Assembly (NCBI GenBank): GCA_046331095.1
Contig: JAXLRM010000004.1
Coordinates: 682,001 to 746,000, forward strand
Length of the DNA stretch: 64,000 bases
Source: JAIBAC01 sp046331095
GTDB taxonomy: Bacteria; Actinomycetota; Acidimicrobiia; UBA2766
Reading direction: 5' to 3'
Position 1 is the stretch's first letter. Every line of letters begins with the position of its first letter. Both the position numbers and the translations under genes were made by a program. Of this stretch, positions 34,822-43,198 are shown piece after piece. The notes below the pieces were generated by a model that had not been told where the DNA came from, made no database searches, and saw only the letters and a program-made list of their open reading frames with translations.

Positions 34822-35502
34822 TCAGCCGAGGGAGCCGCCGCTGCGCTGGGCCTCGAGCATGCGGTCGGCGACGTACTGGCGGCCGCGCATGATCCGGGTC
34901 CTGACCGTGTTCAGCGGGACGCCGAGACGTTCGGCGATCGTGGCGTACTCGAGGCCCTCGACGTCGCAGAGCACGACCGGCTCGCGGAACTTCGGGTCGA
35001 GCTCCTCGAGCGCCTGGCGGATCATCGCCCGGCTCACGACGACCGAGCTCATCCGGCGCACCTCCGACGCGAGGCCGGTGAGGTCGTCGTCGGAAGGTCC
35101 GGCCACGTTCTTGTTGCGCCGCAGAACCTGGAGCGCCTCGCGCTCGGCGATGCGGTACAGCCACGTCGTGAAGCGCGAACGTCCCTCGAAGCTGCCGATC
35201 GCCTTGGAGACCTGGATCAAGGTCGTCTGCACGGCGTCGTCGACGTCGCGCTCGTCGATGAGGAGCTTGCGTACGGGCGCCTGCGCGAGGCGGTGCAGGC
35301 TGATGCAGCGCAGCAGGAGCTCGAGTGCCGCCGCGTCCCCGGACGCGGCCGCCGCCACGATCGGTGCCAGCGCAGCGTCCACGCGTGCGTAGTCGCCCGC
35401 GTCCCTAGCCGCCGCTATCTCCGTGTCGAGCCGCTCGACCGCGGCGGGATCGCCGCGCAGAGCGGACCCAGCAACGTGGTCCTCGGTCGGGTCGATCGGC
35501 AT
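34822..35502 (-). CDS. ECF-type RNA polymerase sigma factor
   Basis: 226-residue sigma-70 family protein. Region 2 is IDERDVDDAVQTTLIQVSKA, then FTTWLYRIAEREALQ, and region 4 is ELDPKFREPVVLCDVEGLEY then LGVPLNTVRTRIMRGRQ, the DNA-recognition helix. It has no region 3, so it is an extracytoplasmic-function type. No anti-sigma gene is adjacent; the neighbouring genes are receptor kinases and the membrane protein at 35549, which might relay a signal. The ATG at 35502 has CATACT 6 nt upstream, giving a leaderless transcript; an ATG at 35532 is less likely. Confidence 0.88.
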   Translation of the reverse strand: MPIDPTEDHVAGSALRGDPAAVERLDTEIAAARDAGDYARVDAALAPIVAAAASGDAAALELLLRCISLHRLAQAPVRKLLIDERDVDDAVQTTLIQVSKAIGSFEGRSRFTTWLYRIAEREALQVLRRNKNVAGPSDDDLTGLASEVRRMSSVVVSRAMIRQALEELDPKFREPVVLCDVEGLEYATIAERLGVPLNTVRTRIMRGRQYVADRMLEAQRSGGSLG

Positions 35503-35508
35503 CGCCGT

Positions 35509-35514
35509 AGTATG
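35509..35514 (-). promoter_or_regulatory. -10 element of a likely leaderless promoter (ECF sigma factor)
   Basis: On the minus strand CATACT is followed by ACGGCG and the ATG at 35502. It lies in the 46-bp gap shared with the divergent gene at 35549. Confidence 0.5.
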
Positions 35515-35548
35515 CCCAAGGGACGCCGCCATCGGAACGGGAGGGAAC

Positions 35549-36130
35549 GTGCGCCGCCTCCGGGTCGCCGACCCCGTCCGCTGCCGCCGCTGCAAGACGA
35601 CGATCGAACGGGGCGAGGTCGCGTACTACGAGGCTCCGTCGTGGGTCCACGGTGACTGCCTCGTGCCCGATGTCGCGGAGCTCGACGCCGGGGTGCTCGC
35701 CGCCGTGGGTGTCCCCGCCTGGATCGGGTCGGACCGGACCACCGTGTTCCGCTCGGGGCTGGTGCGTCTCCTCCCGCCCGTCCTGATGGGTCTCGGGGTG
35801 GTCGTCCTCGCCGCAGTGACGTTCGCGCCGGTCCCACTCGCGGTCGTGGTCGTGGCCGGGTTGCCCCTGCTCCTCGCGGGACTGCGCGCCGGTCACCTCG
35901 GCGTCGACGTGACCGGCGCCGGCGAGGTCGTCGTGCACGGCTGGACGCGTTTGCGCCGATGCGGTGCCGACGATGTGGCCTGGGTCGCCGCGTCACGTGT
36001 TCCGGTCCTCGCGACGGCGGACGGGCGCACGCTCCCACTGTGGGCGCTGATGGCGGGGGACCCCGGCGATCTGGCACGTCATCTCGGTGTCGAGGTCCGA
36101 TCCGTGGAACCCAACGGCCATACTCCGTGA
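35549..36130 (+). CDS. Two-helix membrane protein with an N-terminal Cys-x-x-Cys motif, function unknown
   Basis: 193 residues. It begins with a small basic region containing RCRRCKTTIERG, a possible zinc knuckle; a transmembrane hairpin of about 38 residues follows (about 72-110, LMGLGVVVLAAVTFAP then VVVVAGLPLLLAG); then a soluble C-terminal domain of about 80 residues with beta-rich character. I do not recognise a family. Start GTG at 35549 has GGGAGGG upstream. It sits 1 bp before the Hsp70-propeller gene, so the two are coupled and probably act together at the membrane. Confidence 0.75.
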   Translation: MRRLRVADPVRCRRCKTTIERGEVAYYEAPSWVHGDCLVPDVAELDAGVLAAVGVPAWIGSDRTTVFRSGLVRLLPPVLMGLGVVVLAAVTFAPVPLAVVVVAGLPLLLAGLRAGHLGVDVTGAGEVVVHGWTRLRRCGADDVAWVAASRVPVLATADGRTLPLWALMAGDPGDLARHLGVEVRSVEPNGHTP

Positions 36131-36131
36131 C

Positions 36132-38240
36132 GTGAGTTGGGCTCTCGGCATCGACTTCGGCACGTCGCGCTCTGCGGGCGCAATGTACGCCGACTCCGTC
36201 GTGACGCCCCTCGAGGTCGAGGGCAACCGTTGGATGGCGTCCGCCGTGGGTCTCGACCTCGACGGCACGATCGTCGTGGGCAGCGCGGCGGAGCACCTTG
36301 CCGGCGTCCATCCCGACCGTCTCGACCGCACGCCCAAGTTGCACGTGGGCAGCCCGGCCCCGCTCGTCCTCGGCGGCACGCCCGTCCAGGTCCGTGATGC
36401 CGTCGCCGCCGTGCTCACGGTCTTCCTCGCCGAAGGCAGGCTCCGCCGGGGAGGCAGCGACCCGCAGTCATGCGTGCTGACCCACCCGGTCCGCTGGGGC
36501 GACGCCCGCAAGGACGCCATCCGTGACGCGGCCGAGGTGGCTGGCCTGCCGCGCCCGTGGTTGTCGGAGGAACCGGTGGCCGCCGCCGTGCACTACGCCG
36601 CCGACCAGGTCTCCGTCGGCGACCACGTCGGCGTGTACGACCTCGGCGGGGGAACCTTCGACACGGCGATCCTGTGTCGTACCGATGACGGCTTCGCCGT
36701 GGTGGGCACCCCCGGTGGCGACGAGACCATCGGCGGCGAGCACTTCGACCACGCCTTGTACCGGTACTTCGGGTCCTGCCTCGCGGAGGACGACTCCGAA
36801 CTCTGGGAGCGCATGAACACCGGCGAGGAGCGCAAGTGGAAACAGGCCGCCGTCGACCTGCTCGTCCAGTCGCGCCGCGCCAAGGAAGCGCTCTCGTCCT
36901 ACACCTCGACCCAGGTGTTCGTGCCTCTCGCCGACCGCGAGCTCGTCGTGAACAGGAGCCAGTTCGAGGCCATGGTCGTCGACGACGTCGAACGCACGGT
37001 CGACATGATGGACGACACGATCGAGTCCGCCGGCCTGAAACCCGACGACCTCACGGCGATCTACCTAGTGGGGGGATCGTCACGCATCCCTCTGGTCGTG
37101 CAGCTCCTCGGTGATCGCTTCGGTGACCGTGTGACCACGCGAGACGAGCCCAAGAGCGTCGTGGCGCTCGGTGCCGCGCAAGTCGCCGGCCGCGGCCTGC
37201 CCGCCGAGGAGTCCCGCACCGCTCCGGAGCCCGACGAGGCGCCCGAGATCGTGTTCGACACGGCAACAGCGCAAGCCGCGCCGCTGCTGTGGCGCGTGCA
37301 GCTACCGCGTCCACCCGGGCTGATCGGCACCGACGCGCACGCTGTTTACGTCGGCTCGGAGGACGGCACGCTCTCGGCGTTCGAGCTCACCTCCGGGGCC
37401 CGCCGGTGGGCGGTGAGCCTCGGGGGGTTCGTTTGGCCGGCGCCCGCGTCCGACGGCGTCGTCGTCGTCGCTGCCGGGGCGGACGGGATCGCGGTCGCGC
37501 TCGACGCCGCCTCGGGCGGCATGTACTGGCGCACCCCCACGGGCGCCGCGGTCGCGGCGTCACCGATCCTGTCGACGGCGTCCGTCGTCGTCGCCAACGA
37601 CGCGGGACTCATATCGTCGCTCGACCGCGCCTCGGGTGTCACGCGGTGGCAGCTCCCTGTCGGGGTGGCCGTGCGCAGCATCGTCGCAGCCGGTGCCGGA
37701 CTGGTCGTTGCGGGTTGTGCCGACGGGCGCGTGTTCGGGGTCGCGACGGACACCGGAACCGCGGAGTGGCTGTACCAGACGGGTGGCCCCGTGGCCGCGC
37801 CGGCGACACCGGTGGGTGACACCGTGCTCGTGCCGTCGGGTGACGGGATCCTGTACGCCCTCGACGTTGCCGACGGGCACCCGGTCTGGGCCTACCGCAC
37901 GGCCGGGCCGCTCGCGTCTCCCGTCGCAGTCGCGGACGGTCGCGCTCACATGGCAGGCACCGACGGGCTTCTCTACGCCGTCGACGTGTCTACGGGGGAC
38001 CCTATCTGGCAGGCACGCCTCGGCGCGGGCTACTCCAGCGGTCCTGCCGCGCGTGCCGGGTCCGTCTTCGTCGACACCGGCGACGGTGAGACACAGGCGC
38101 TCGACCCGTCGGCCCGGAACGTGCGCTGGCGCGTGGGCACGGGCGCCTACAACCGATGCCGCCCCGCGCTCGTCGCCGGGGTCGTGATCGTGGGCACGAC
38201 CTTCGGCCAGATCTACGCGCTGGTCGACCGCTCCGCCTGA
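36132..38240 (+). CDS. Hsp70 ATPase domain fused to a PQQ-type beta-propeller
   Basis: 702 residues. Residues 1-375 are an Hsp70/DnaK-type nucleotide-binding domain with GIDFGTSRSA at 6, VYDLGGGTFD at 168 and VGGSSRIP at 313, so ATP binding should be intact. Instead of the Hsp70 substrate-binding domain, residues 387-702 form about seven to eight PQQ-like blades, each with a W and A/G-x-D-G-x-x-Y/V-A-L signature (for example GDGILYALDVADGHPVW). There is no signal peptide or membrane helix, so both halves are cytoplasmic. It follows the membrane protein at 35549 by 1 bp. Hsp70-like genes beside dynamin-like GTPases occur in actinobacteria; the propeller exchange is unusual. The client or ligand is unknown. 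Confidence 0.9.
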   Translation: MSWALGIDFGTSRSAGAMYADSVVTPLEVEGNRWMASAVGLDLDGTIVVGSAAEHLAGVHPDRLDRTPKLHVGSPAPLVLGGTPVQVRDAVAAVLTVFLAEGRLRRGGSDPQSCVLTHPVRWGDARKDAIRDAAEVAGLPRPWLSEEPVAAAVHYAADQVSVGDHVGVYDLGGGTFDTAILCRTDDGFAVVGTPGGDETIGGEHFDHALYRYFGSCLAEDDSELWERMNTGEERKWKQAAVDLLVQSRRAKEALSSYTSTQVFVPLADRELVVNRSQFEAMVVDDVERTVDMMDDTIESAGLKPDDLTAIYLVGGSSRIPLVVQLLGDRFGDRVTTRDEPKSVVALGAAQVAGRGLPAEESRTAPEPDEAPEIVFDTATAQAAPLLWRVQLPRPPGLIGTDAHAVYVGSEDGTLSAFELTSGARRWAVSLGGFVWPAPASDGVVVVAAGADGIAVALDAASGGMYWRTPTGAAVAASPILSTASVVVANDAGLISSLDRASGVTRWQLPVGVAVRSIVAAGAGLVVAGCADGRVFGVATDTGTAEWLYQTGGPVAAPATPVGDTVLVPSGDGILYALDVADGHPVWAYRTAGPLASPVAVADGRAHMAGTDGLLYAVDVSTGDPIWQARLGAGYSSGPAARAGSVFVDTGDGETQALDPSARNVRWRVGTGAYNRCRPALVAGVVIVGTTFGQIYALVDRSA

Positions 38241-38565
38241 GCCGGGGGGCTCGTCCGAACGCGGGTGGTTTGTGTCGCTGGCGCGTCGTCCTGCCCGCGT
38301 TTGGGTGGGGGGCTCGTCCGAACGCGGGTGGTTGTGTCGCTGGCGGCGTCCTGCCCGTGGGTGGGGGCTGTCCGACGCGGGTGGTTTGTGTCGCTGGCGC
38401 GCCGTCCTGCCCGCGTTTGGGTGGGGGGGCTCGTCCGAACGCGGGTGGTTTGTGTCGCTGGCGCGTCGTCCTGCCCGCGTTTGGGTGGGGGGGCTCGTCC
38501 GAACGCGGGTGGTTTGTGTCGCTGGCGCGTCGTCCTGCCCGCGTTTGGGTGGGGGGGCGTCCGGG
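38241..38565. repeat. Tandem hairpin repeat, family D (five units of about 64 bp)
   Basis: Each unit contains AACGCGGG (first at 38258-38265) and CCCGCGTT (38294-38301), a perfect 8-bp inverted repeat, with TGTGTCGCTGGCGCG in the loop and a GGGTGGGGG tail. Units 1, 4 and 5 are nearly identical; units 2 and 3 have small deletions. The array fills the 325-bp gap between the convergent Hsp70-propeller and dynamin genes. A diverged single copy is at 878-935. Confidence 0.9.
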
Positions 38566-40728
38566 TCAGGACCTCGCGGGTGCCCTGGCGGGCCGCCGCG
38601 CCAGAGCAGATCGCAGCTTCGCGATCTCCTGCTCGAGCATGGCCGTCTCCTTCATGGCCGCCTGGGCCTGCTGGGCGACCCTGGCGCGCTCACCCGCTTC
38701 CGCACGCAGGAGCTGTTGGAGCTCCTGGCCGCGCTTGTCGAGGGCCTTGCGACGCTCACCGAGACGTGCGTCGACCACGTGCTCGACCTTCTCGCGCGCG
38801 TCGAGGATGCGCAGGCCGAGCTCGGTGCTGAACTCCTTGGCGATGCCCTCGGCTCCGAAGAGCGCCTCGTTGATCACACGGTTGTACTCGGCCCTGCTCT
38901 GCATCCGCGACCGCTGCTTGTGGCGCAACTTCGAGATCATGAAGCTGAGACCGGCACCGATCCCGTACGCGACGAGGCCCAGCCCACCCGTGGCGAGACC
39001 CATAGCGCCCGCGGCGGCGTTGACCGTCGACGCGAACGAGAACGTCTGGGTCGCGAGTGGGATGCCGTCGTCGAGGAGTGTCACGTCCCCCTTGGTCGCG
39101 TCACGGCTCTGCGAGACCGCTTCGTCGATGCCCTCGGGCTTGCGCATCTCGCCCAGGACCGCGTCCATCCCGTCCACGTCGAACTCCTCGAAGAAGCCAC
39201 CGAGCATCCGCGCGAAGTCCTCGTTGGCCTGGGCCGTCAGGTTGTTCCACGCGGCGTGCAGCGACCGCTCGAGCTCTTCGGGCAGCGTCTCTCCGACCTT
39301 GTCGACCGTCTTGGTCTCCTCGAGAAGCTCGCGGTAGTGGTTGCGGACCAGGTTGAGCTCGTGGCTGACCTTGCGGCCCGTCTCGGTCTGCATGCGCTGT
39401 ATGCCGCTGTTGAGAGTCCCGCGCCACTTGGCTTGACGACCCATGAAAGCCTCGAGCTCGGCGCGCTGGGCCATGAGGTCGGCCTCGGCACCGGAGTCGC
39501 CCTGGCAGGCGCGCAGGCGCGCCGACTCCGCGGCCGAGACGTCCTTCACGAGAGCGGACGCGAGGTTGAGCAGATTGGCCAGGCGCAGCGCCTCACGCTT
39601 GTCGATCGTCGCGGTGAGCACGTGCTCGAGGACGTCGAGTCCGCTGCGCTCGCGGTAGCGCTCCGCGGCGTCGAGCCGGCCCGCTGCCTCACGTGCGGCC
39701 GCGCGTTCGGCCAGGAACGCCGACGTCCGCACGAACGGCGCGGAAGCGAGCCTGCGGAAGCGGCCCGCCGCTGCCGCCGCCTCCTCGTCGCCTTCGGCGG
39801 CGCGCTGTTCGAGCGTGTCGAGCCGTGTACCGAGACGGCGGCGGTCGTCGGCCTCCATCTCGTCGTTGGCCGCGTCGGTGGCGAGGTCCGCCTTGGTCAG
39901 GACGAACACGACCTGGTCGATGCGTGCGGCAGCTTCGGCGAGGAACTCGAGCTCAGAACGCGAGACGGGCTCCTCGGTGGAGATCGTGAACACGAGCACA
40001 TCAGCCCGCGCGAGGGCGGACATCGTCATGTCCTTGTGGCCGCGGGTCATGCCGCCGACCCCCGGAGTGTCCACGACCACGAGCCCCCGTGAGAGCAGGG
40101 GGTTCACGAGCGTGACTTCGACGTCTGCGACGCGTGAGCGCAGGACCTCGTCGGCTTGCATCGACGCGTACGCCGCGAGCTCGTCGATGCCGACGGCGCG
40201 CCGCTCCGGTTTGCCGGTCTCGTCGAGGAGGGTGACCGCGGCGCTGTCGTCGTTCCCGCCGCGGACGACGAGGTGGACGCTCGTCGCCACGTCGGCGTCG
40301 ACGGGGAGCAGGCGCTCACGACCCAGCAACGCGTTCAGGAGGCTGGACTTGCCCCGCTTCACGTCACCGGCGACGACGGCCCAGAGGGCGGTCTCCTTGA
40401 ACCGGGCTGCCTCGGCGGCGAGGCGGTCGGCGCCGGAGGCGTCTCCCCGCCGTGTGAGCCACTGGTGGAGTTTGTTGCCGAAGCCGAGCACGGCGGTCTG
40501 CACGGCCCGCGCCTCTTGTTGCGGCCTGGTCGCGGCGGGCGCCGCGTGTTGTTGCGACGTGCGCGGCTGCGGCGTTTGCGGTGCCTGGGGCGGCTGCGGC
40601 TGCGGTGCCTGCTGCGGTGCCTGCGGTGCCTGCGGTGGCTGAGGAGCCTGGGGTGGCTGAGGAGCCTGGGGTGGCTGGGGTGGCTGCGGTGCCTGCGGTG
40701 GCCGGGGCGGGAGCGCCGCGTCGCTCAT
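38566..40728 (-). CDS. Dynamin-like GTPase, IniA-like, with a Pro/Gln-rich N-terminus
   Basis: 720 residues. Residues 1-60 are PQAPQPPQ-type repeats; the dynamin G domain follows, with G1 GDVKRGKSS at 121, G3 DTPG at 220 and G4 TKAD at 278. A long helical bundle then has two close hydrophobic stretches (about 559-597, AAGAMGLATGGLGLVAYGIGAG) that could insert in a membrane, then a coiled-coil-rich C-terminus. This is the layout of bacterial dynamins such as mycobacterial IniA, which binds and remodels the cell membrane. Start ATG at 40728 overlaps the upstream GTPase stop by 4 bp (ATGA), so the two are co-translated. Confidence 0.9.
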   Translation of the reverse strand: MSDAALPPRPPQAPQPPQPPQAPQPPQAPQPPQAPQAPQQAPQPQPPQAPQTPQPRTSQQHAAPAATRPQQEARAVQTAVLGFGNKLHQWLTRRGDASGADRLAAEAARFKETALWAVVAGDVKRGKSSLLNALLGRERLLPVDADVATSVHLVVRGGNDDSAAVTLLDETGKPERRAVGIDELAAYASMQADEVLRSRVADVEVTLVNPLLSRGLVVVDTPGVGGMTRGHKDMTMSALARADVLVFTISTEEPVSRSELEFLAEAAARIDQVVFVLTKADLATDAANDEMEADDRRRLGTRLDTLEQRAAEGDEEAAAAAGRFRRLASAPFVRTSAFLAERAAAREAAGRLDAAERYRERSGLDVLEHVLTATIDKREALRLANLLNLASALVKDVSAAESARLRACQGDSGAEADLMAQRAELEAFMGRQAKWRGTLNSGIQRMQTETGRKVSHELNLVRNHYRELLEETKTVDKVGETLPEELERSLHAAWNNLTAQANEDFARMLGGFFEEFDVDGMDAVLGEMRKPEGIDEAVSQSRDATKGDVTLLDDGIPLATQTFSFASTVNAAAGAMGLATGGLGLVAYGIGAGLSFMISKLRHKQRSRMQSRAEYNRVINEALFGAEGIAKEFSTELGLRILDAREKVEHVVDARLGERRKALDKRGQELQQLLRAEAGERARVAQQAQAAMKETAMLEQEIAKLRSALARRPARAPARS

Positions 40729-42206
40729 GCGGACACCCTGGTCCAGAGGAGCTCGTAGGCCTCCTTGACCCTGCGGGCGTGGCGTGCCTCGAGCGGGCTG
40801 CGTCGCGGGTCCCCGCCCCAGCTCCCCCAAGCGGTGGCACGCGCCAGGGCTTCTGCGGGGGCGCCCGCGGTGTCGGTTCCGAGGCGAGTGCAAGGGTCCT
40901 CGCCGGCGACGAGCCGGTCGAGGTCGTCGAGGAGGTCGTCGGGAAGCGCCAGCGCGCCCGTGGCAGCAGCCTGCATCGCTTCGAGCACGTGAAGATCGTG
41001 GACGTCGGCGTCGAGAGCCAGGTGCTCGAGGGGTGTGCGCAGGGACCGCAGGACCCGCCCCGCGTCGGCGTCGGTCCGCATGTACGAGATGCGGTCGAGG
41101 TCACACATGGCGACGTGGGTCTTCAGCAGGTCCGCCTGACGTCCGAAGCGTCCGAGCACGAGGTCGGCGACCTCGGCGAACCCGGAGCGCTGCTCGAGCG
41201 CGCGCAGGACCGCTCCGGCGCCACGCGCTCCGGCGTCGACCGCCGCGATCGCGACCTGGAGCCCGTAGAGGTCGAGCAGACCGAGCAGGCGCCGGCGCAT
41301 CCCCACGTCGAGATCGACGCCGTCGAAGGACAGGAAGTCCTCGGCCGAGATCAGCATGTCCTCGCGGTCGAGCGCATCCTCGACGGTGGCGAGGCGGGCG
41401 ACCGCACGGAAGTCGTCCTCGGTGAACAAGGCCGCACGCGCTGTCTCGGCGAGGAGTCCGATCACAGGTACGACCCGCGACACGAGGCCCCGAAGATCGT
41501 GGTTGACGCGCTGCGCGATCGGCTCCGCGACCGTCAGCGGGTCACCGTCACGGGCGAGACGATCGATGCGGCTCAGCACACCGACGGCGTTCACTGCGCT
41601 CAGGCCGGTGCCCGAGTACAGGTCGCGGAAGCCGCGCAGTACCGTGGCGTCCGCCTCGCGCAGGTGTGGCATGAGGAACACGAGCGCGTCGGCCTGGCCG
41701 ATCGCGACCGCCGTGTCCGTGGCTTCCTTGGTCGCACCGACACCCAGGAACGCCGCCGTGTCGGCCTCGTGGACCTCGGTGACGGTGTTGAGGCCTGGCG
41801 TGTCGACGAGCGTCAGGTCCGTGAGAGCGGCATTGGACAGGTTCACGACCACACGCCGCACGGCCTCCGGTGGAGCACCGAGGCTCGCGGGCAGGCGGCC
41901 CCTGTCGAGCTGGACGTGGTAACGCTCGCCGGTGACGAGCTGGACCTCGGCGCGCTCGTGGGGGTCCCAGCGGAACCAGGTCACCACGCGGGTGCACTCG
42001 CCGGCGTCGACGGCCGCGATCTGTTGGCCGAGGAGGGCGTTCACGAGCGTGGACTTGCCCGAGCTCACCCCCCCGGCGATGCAGACCTGGAGGGGGGCGA
42101 CCAGCTTCTCCCGCACCGCTGTCACGAGGTCGCGACCGTCACCGGCCGGCAGGCGCGCGAGCGCGTCGTCGCACAGCGTCAGGACTCTCTCGGCGGTGCC
42201 TGCCAT
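40725..42206 (-). CDS. Dynamin-like GTPase, IniC-like
   Basis: 493 residues. The GTPase domain has G1 GGVSSGKSTLVN at 45, G3 DTPGLN at 135 and G4 SRID at 212 in place of T/N-K-x-D, an acceptable dynamin variant seen in IniC. The rest is a helical bundle without a hydrophobic paddle, so it probably pairs with the longer partner downstream, as IniC does with IniA. It is the first gene of the pair; the divergent gene at 42318 encodes a single-pass protein with an exported domain. The start ATG at 42206 lies 111 bp from that start, with a small inverted repeat between. Confidence 0.88.
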   Translation of the reverse strand: MAGTAERVLTLCDDALARLPAGDGRDLVTAVREKLVAPLQVCIAGGVSSGKSTLVNALLGQQIAAVDAGECTRVVTWFRWDPHERAEVQLVTGERYHVQLDRGRLPASLGAPPEAVRRVVVNLSNAALTDLTLVDTPGLNTVTEVHEADTAAFLGVGATKEATDTAVAIGQADALVFLMPHLREADATVLRGFRDLYSGTGLSAVNAVGVLSRIDRLARDGDPLTVAEPIAQRVNHDLRGLVSRVVPVIGLLAETARAALFTEDDFRAVARLATVEDALDREDMLISAEDFLSFDGVDLDVGMRRRLLGLLDLYGLQVAIAAVDAGARGAGAVLRALEQRSGFAEVADLVLGRFGRQADLLKTHVAMCDLDRISYMRTDADAGRVLRSLRTPLEHLALDADVHDLHVLEAMQAAATGALALPDDLLDDLDRLVAGEDPCTRLGTDTAGAPAEALARATAWGSWGGDPRRSPLEARHARRVKEAYELLWTRVSA

Positions 42207-42269
42207 GGCGGCGATGCTATCGAGCCGCCGGGAACCGGATTCCCCACCGAGCCGGGAACTCCTGAGGGG

Positions 42270-42283
42270 TTCGAATCATCGAA
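42270..42283. promoter_or_regulatory. Inverted repeat in the dynamin/membrane-protein divergent promoter region
   Basis: TTCGA-ATCA-TCGAA is a palindrome with a 4-base centre, 64 bp from the dynamin start and 35 bp from the start at 42318. TTCGAGG occurs again at 42290. It is a possible operator for both transcripts. Confidence 0.3.
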
Positions 42284-42317
42284 GGGCTGTTCGAGGGACG
42301 TTGACCAGGAGTGACCC

Positions 42318-43046
42318 ATGGGCCGCATATCGCCGACCGACCTGCCACAGCCGATCTACCCGTCCGACAGGGGGGCGAGCCTTCCTCGGCTTCCTCCTGG
42401 GGGCGGTGTGAACGGGCGAGCTTCACTGTCGGCCCCGGTGGTTGTGCCGCCATCGGGTTCGGCCGCGGCGCCGTCTCCGGCCGGGAGCGCGCCTTCGTCG
42501 GGGGGTCCCCGCAGGCCCGTCGTCTGGGTGGTGGCTGCTGCCGCCACGGCGGTCGTTGTCGTCGTGGTCGCGGCAGTGGTCGCCCTCGCAGGCGGCAGGT
42601 CCGACGTGCCGCCCACGACCGCACCTGCCGCGACCGGCGGTGGAGCGGGCGGCACCGCGACGGGCGGGTCGGCGCAGACAAGCAGCGCGGTGAACAAGCT
42701 CGTGTCCGGCGTCCAGCTCACCAACTCCGAGTACCGCTGCGTGTACGACGGCGTCGAGGCGCGGTCCGGCCTCGCAGCCGACATCGACTCCGGCAGCTAC
42801 GACACGACTGCCGCCGCCGACGTCATCGCCGGGTGCGTCTCACCGGGGGTGATCGCCGACCTCGTGGGTGTCGCCCTCGAGGGGTCCGGGGTCGCCCCGG
42901 TCCTGGCCGACTGCGTCCGCACCGAACTCGCGTCGATGAGTGAGGCGAGCCTCGCCGTCACCGTCAAGGCGTTGCTCGACGGCGACTCGAACGAGTTCTC
43001 GACCGTCCTCGCGACCGAGGCGTCCTTCTGCTTCCAGTCGAGCTGA
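42318..43046 (+). CDS. Single-pass membrane protein with a small exported Cys-containing domain
   Basis: 242 residues: a Pro/Ser/Gly-rich cytoplasmic N-terminus (about 1-65), one transmembrane helix at about 68-91 (VVAAAATAVVVVVVAAVVAL), a Thr/Gly-rich linker, and an exported helical domain of about 120 residues with four Cys (YRCVYDG, IAGCVSPG, LADCVRTE, SFCFQSS), enough for two disulphides. The family is not recognised, though small Cys domains of this kind are common in actinobacterial membrane proteins. CAGGAG precedes the ATG at 42318. It is divergent from the dynamin pair and is followed by a family A repeat. Confidence 0.75.
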   Translation: MGRISPTDLPQPIYPSDRGASLPRLPPGGGVNGRASLSAPVVVPPSGSAAAPSPAGSAPSSGGPRRPVVWVVAAAATAVVVVVVAAVVALAGGRSDVPPTTAPAATGGGAGGTATGGSAQTSSAVNKLVSGVQLTNSEYRCVYDGVEARSGLAADIDSGSYDTTAAADVIAGCVSPGVIADLVGVALEGSGVAPVLADCVRTELASMSEASLAVTVKALLDGDSNEFSTVLATEASFCFQSS

Positions 43047-43058
43047 CGCCGTCGGGGC

Positions 43059-43161
43059 TTGGAGAACAGGGCGGCCAAACGCCGGGGCTTGGAGAACAGC
43101 GAGCGCGAACTGCGCGCTAGCGGTTCTCCAACCTGGCTCAGGTGGCCGGATCGTTCTCCAA
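43059..43161. repeat. Dispersed nested-hairpin repeat, family A (copy 3)
   Basis: TTGGAGAAC at 43059-43067 and 43089-43097 faces GTTCTCCAA at 43133-43141 and 43153-43161; the inner arms AGCGCG and CGCGCT pair. It lies between convergent genes ending at 43046 and 43199. Copies 1 and 3 have the same four-motif layout with changed inner stems that still pair. Confidence 0.85.
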
Positions 43162-43198
43162 CCCCGGGACGAACCTCGGATCGGGATCCCGGGTCGCG

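Noticed and set aside
38241..38565. Five-unit array as a CRISPR
   Set aside because: The whole 64-bp unit is repeated, so there are no unique spacers; each unit is an inverted repeat.
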